Part shown: positions 6,286 through 8,253 of the stretch, one piece after another
Layout of the letters: each line of letters opens with the position of its first letter
How positions within the stretch are numbered: position 1 is the stretch's first letter
Assembly: GCA_021767845.1 (NCBI GenBank)
Contig: JAASSQ010000123.1
Span: forward strand, 1-8,253
Length of the DNA stretch: 8,253 nt
Direction: 5' to 3'
DNA from: Roseovarius sp.
GTDB taxonomy: Bacteria; Pseudomonadota; Alphaproteobacteria; Rhodobacterales; Rhodobacteraceae
Made by a program: the position numbers and the translations under genes
The notes under the pieces: model-generated
Seen by the model: only the letters and a program-made list of their open reading frames with translations
Told to the model about the DNA's origin: nothing
Databases searched by the model: none

Positions 6286-6296
6286 CGATCAGTTCA
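6281..6296. promoter_or_regulatory. Operator-like site C
   Basis: TAAACCGATCAGTTCA is the third copy of the motif, starting 29 bp after site B and ending 13 bp before the small peptide's ATG. It is the most symmetric of the three: its half-sites TAAACCGA and TGAACTGA agree at six of eight positions. The flanks of B and C also match, CAGTTTAGAT (6261-6270) and CAGTTCAGAT (6290-6299), differing at one base. Confidence 0.65.
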
Positions 6297-6309
6297 GATG
6301 GTGACTCTC

Positions 6310-6465
6310 ATGAAACCGTTTCTTGCACTTGCTCTCGTGCTCGCCACCGCCGTCACTCCGGCCTATGCATTCGGGCCCGATCTGAGCACCCTGATCCCGG
6401 ACTTCAGCTTTCCCGACCCCGCTCCGGCAACCACGCCCCCGAACGCGACAAGCGCAGACGGGTGA
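6310..6465 (+). CDS. Small predicted exported peptide, unknown function
   Basis: A 51-codon gene I do not recognise. The first 20 residues form a textbook signal peptide: basic start MK, hydrophobic core FLALALVLATAVT, and a helix-breaking Pro before an AYA signal-peptidase I site. This predicts a 31-residue secreted or periplasmic peptide starting FGPDLSTLIPDF, rich in Pro, Ala, Thr and Asp, with no Cys and no lipobox. I chose ATG 6310 because it starts the signal peptide and has a modest GGTGA (6299-6303) upstream; an in-frame ATG at 6298 has no ribosome site. The gene lies between the triple operator array and the tetR gene on the same strand, 69 bp before the tetR start, and may form an operon with it. 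It could be a spurious open frame, but the clean signal sequence argues against that. Confidence 0.55.
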   Translation: MKPFLALALVLATAVTPAYAFGPDLSTLIPDFSFPDPAPATTPPNATSADG

Positions 6466-6480
6466 ACGGCACCGATCTGC

Positions 6481-6510
6481 TTGCGATCCGGCCCCGGCCC
6501 CGACTAGACT
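6481..6510 (+). promoter_or_regulatory. Weak candidate promoter directly upstream of tetR
   Basis: TTGCGA (6481-6486) and TAGACT (6505-6510) each match the sigma-70 consensus at four of six bases and are 18 bp apart. A start near 6517 would give an 18-nt leader before the tetR ATG with its GGGGAGA ribosome site. This would let the regulator be made independently of the operator-controlled upstream promoter. The match is weak and could be chance. Confidence 0.25.
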
Positions 6511-6534
6511 GCGTGGGCTGTGGGGAGAGACCGC

Positions 6535-7152
6535 ATGACGGCGACGGCCGCTGAAATCAAGAAGGGGCGGAAGTTCGAGCAGGTGCTCGACGGGGCGCGC
6601 GAAGTGTTCATGCGCGACGGGTTCGAAGGCGCCAGCGTCGATGACATCGCCCGCGCCGCCGGTGTCTCGAAGGCCACGCTCTACAGCTATTTCGCGGACA
6701 AACGCCTGCTGTTTTCCGAAGTGGCCCGCATCGAATGCAACCGGCAGGCCGAGGCGGCCTTGGCGGAGTTCGACCTGAATGACCCGGTCGAGGATGTTCT
6801 TCGGCTGGCGGCGGACCGGATCGTGCGGTTCTTCCTGTCGGATTTCGGCCAGCAGGTGTACCGGATCTGCCTGTCCGAAGCCCACCGGTTTCCCGAACTG
6901 GGCCTGCGCTTCTACGAATCCGGCCCCGCTATGGTGCGCGACCGGTTGGAACGTGTCCTGGCGCCTTACGTGGCGCGCGGCGTGCTGCAGATCGACGACA
7001 TGGATCTGGCGGCGCACCAGTTCAGCGAATTGTGCAAAAGCGATCTGTTCGCGCGGCGCCTCTGCGGCATCTGCGATACGGTCACCGAGGCGGACATCGA
7101 CCGCGTCGTGACCGGCGCGGTCGAGATGTTCCTGGCCCGATACCGCGCCTGA
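6535..7152 (+). CDS. TetR/AcrR-family transcriptional regulator (AefR-like)
   Basis: A 205-residue DNA-binding regulator of typical TetR length. The N-terminal HTH is clear: TVDDIA-like ASVDDIARAAGVSKATLYSYF (residues 33-53) followed by the DKRLLF helix 4 start (55-60). The C-terminal ligand and dimerisation domain (about 75-200) contains FGQQVYRICLSEAHRFPELG, resembling the AefR-like C-terminal domain found in regulators of efflux and quorum genes; its inducer is unknown. The start is ATG 6535, with the Shine-Dalgarno GGGGAGA (6522-6528) just upstream; an in-frame GTG at 6520 would overlap that site and is less likely. The three 16-bp dyads at 6220-6296 are the obvious candidate operators, giving autoregulation and possibly control of the small peptide gene and mbfA. 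No efflux pump is adjacent. The gene is convergent with the aminotransferase gene, 15 bp away. Confidence 0.92.
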   Translation: MTATAAEIKKGRKFEQVLDGAREVFMRDGFEGASVDDIARAAGVSKATLYSYFADKRLLFSEVARIECNRQAEAALAEFDLNDPVEDVLRLAADRIVRFFLSDFGQQVYRICLSEAHRFPELGLRFYESGPAMVRDRLERVLAPYVARGVLQIDDMDLAAHQFSELCKSDLFARRLCGICDTVTEADIDRVVTGAVEMFLARYRA

Positions 7153-7167
7153 AACGGCGCGGCGCGA

Positions 7168-8253
7168 TCAGGCGCCCACGTCGATGATCGCCTTGGCCAG
7201 TTTCGGCACGGTGTCCTTGTTCAAACCGGCGATGTTGATGCGGCTGTCGCCCACCATGTAGATCCCGTGTTCGGCGCGCAACCGCTCGACGATCTCGGGC
7301 GACAGGCCGAGGCGCGAGAACATGCCGCGATGCTGCGCGATGAACCCGTAGCGGTCCGAGCCGGACAGGCGGCGCAACTCGGTCGAGAGTTGTTCGCGCA
7401 GGGCCAGCATCCCGTCGCGCACGTCTTCCAGTTCGGCCTGCCAATCGGCGCGCAATTCGTCATCGTTGAGCACGATCGACACCACGCGCGCGCCGTGATC
7501 GGGCGGGAAGGAATAATTCTGCCGGTTGAGATAGGCCAGGTTGCCCTGGGTGATGCCGTGCATCCCCTTGTCCTGTGCAACGGCCATCAGCAGGCCGGTG
7601 CGTTCGCGGTAGATGCCGAAATTCTTGGAACAGCTTGCCGCGATCAGCATCTCTGGGCAGCCCGACGCCACGGCACGGGTGGCGGCGGCATCGGCTTCGA
7701 GCCCGTCACCGAAGCCCTGATAGGCGATGTCGATCATGGGCAGCGCGCCCTTGTCGTTCAGCAGGTCGATCACCGCCTGCCATTCCGGGCCGGTCAGGTT
7801 GGCGCCGGTCGGGTTGTGGCAGCAGCCGTGCAGCAGCACCACGTCGCCCGCGCGCGCCTGGCCCAGATCCTCCATCATGCCGGCGAAGTCCACGCCGCCG
7901 CTTTCGCTGTCGAAATAGCGATACATGACGGTTTCGATCCGCATATGCTTGAGGATGCTGAGGTGGTTGGGCCATGTCGGGTCCGACACGAAGACCCGCG
8001 CGTCCGGGTTGGCCATCTTCACCAGATCGAAGGCCTGGCGCACCGCGCCGGTGCCGCCGGGCGTGGCCACGGCGGCCACCTGATCGCGGGGCACCGCATC
8101 GCCCAGCACAAGGCCGATCATCGCGTCGGAAAACGCCGGGTCGCCGGCAAGGCCGGTATAGGCCTTGGTCGTCTCTTCCTCCCACCAGCGCCGCTCGGCC
8201 GCCTTGATCGCGCGCATGATCGGGGTGACGCCTTCGGGGTTCTTGTAGACCCC
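7168..8253 (-). CDS. Aromatic amino acid / aspartate aminotransferase, class I (partial, N-terminus outside window)
   Basis: A cytoplasmic PLP-dependent fold-type I aminotransferase of the AspC/TyrB subgroup, exchanging amino groups between aspartate or aromatic amino acids and 2-oxoglutarate. 361 codons are visible. The frame runs off the right edge as GVYKNPEGVTPIMRAIKAAE, which matches the family N-terminal region, so the first internal ATG (8217) is not the start; about 30-35 residues are missing against a usual length near 395. Seen in order: the YTGLAGD substrate loop; SDPTWPNH with the PLP-stacking Trp; HGCCHNPTG with the PLP-contacting Asn; IDIAYQGF with the Asp and Tyr; SCSKNFGIYRER with the Schiff-base Lys at 7626-7624; and RINIAGLN with the carboxylate-binding Arg near the C-terminus. 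All key residues are present. I cannot separate an aromatic from an aspartate preference. It ends convergently with tetR. Confidence 0.94.
   Translation of the reverse strand, partial: GVYKNPEGVTPIMRAIKAAERRWWEEETTKAYTGLAGDPAFSDAMIGLVLGDAVPRDQVAAVATPGGTGAVRQAFDLVKMANPDARVFVSDPTWPNHLSILKHMRIETVMYRYFDSESGGVDFAGMMEDLGQARAGDVVLLHGCCHNPTGANLTGPEWQAVIDLLNDKGALPMIDIAYQGFGDGLEADAAATRAVASGCPEMLIAASCSKNFGIYRERTGLLMAVAQDKGMHGITQGNLAYLNRQNYSFPPDHGARVVSIVLNDDELRADWQAELEDVRDGMLALREQLSTELRRLSGSDRYGFIAQHRGMFSRLGLSPEIVERLRAEHGIYMVGDSRINIAGLNKDTVPKLAKAIIDVGA

Noticed and set aside
6244..6309. Upstream in-frame starts for the small peptide (6244 and 6298)
   Set aside because: They would bury the signal peptide behind an extension encoded by the operator sites, and neither has a ribosome site; ATG 6310 starts a canonical signal sequence.
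6520..6534. GTG 6520 as the tetR start
   Set aside because: It overlaps the GGGGAGA ribosome site that serves ATG 6535 and adds only five residues not typical of the family.
7153..7167. Bidirectional terminator between the convergent tetR and aminotransferase genes
   Set aside because: The 15-bp gap holds GC-rich short repeats but no clear stem with a T-run on either side.

Overview
The window is GC-rich, compact chromosomal DNA. It most resembles an alphaproteobacterium of the Rhodobacterales (Roseobacter/Paracoccus-like). This rests on the gene families present (membrane ferritin MbfA, soluble transhydrogenase, S-formylglutathione hydrolase, an AefR-like TetR regulator) and above all on a perfect Irr/iron-control-element palindrome in front of mbfA, a device typical of alphaproteobacteria. 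I see no mobile element, rRNA, tRNA or CRISPR array.

Layout. From about 6134 down to the left edge every gene is on the minus strand: mbfA (6134-5157), an auxin-efflux-carrier-type permease (5104-4172), then a tight five-gene run: fghA (4083-3250), sthA (3246-1804), a YaiI/DUF188 protein (1807-1358), an EamA/DMT permease (1341-376) and a YihX-like HAD hydrolase (371 to beyond the left edge). Junctions in the run are 3 nt, a 4-nt overlap, 16 nt and 4 nt, so it is very probably one transcript with translational coupling. On the plus strand there is a small predicted exported peptide (6310-6465) followed by a TetR-family regulator (6535-7152). The right end holds an aromatic/aspartate aminotransferase on the minus strand (from beyond the right edge to 7168), convergent with the regulator gene and 15 bp from it.

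How the genes may work together. fghA completes glutathione-dependent formaldehyde detoxification, which makes NADH, and SthA next to it exchanges reducing equivalents between NADH and NADPH. The remaining operon members have no obvious mechanistic link. MbfA is a ferritin-like/VIT1 fusion that exports iron, and its Irr box fits repression when iron is scarce.

The most interesting part is the 175-bp divergent region 6135-6309. Next to mbfA lies the 17-bp Irr box, overlapping a good -10 hexamer. On the far side are three copies of a 16-bp degenerate palindrome, TRAACCGWYYAGTTYA, starting 32 and 29 bp apart (about three helical turns each), with a 9-bp inverted repeat spanning the junction of the last two. 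They sit in front of the small exported peptide and the TetR gene, the layout expected of an autoregulated TetR unit. The peptide and its link to the regulator look undescribed to me, but I could not search databases. Function beyond family level is inference throughout.
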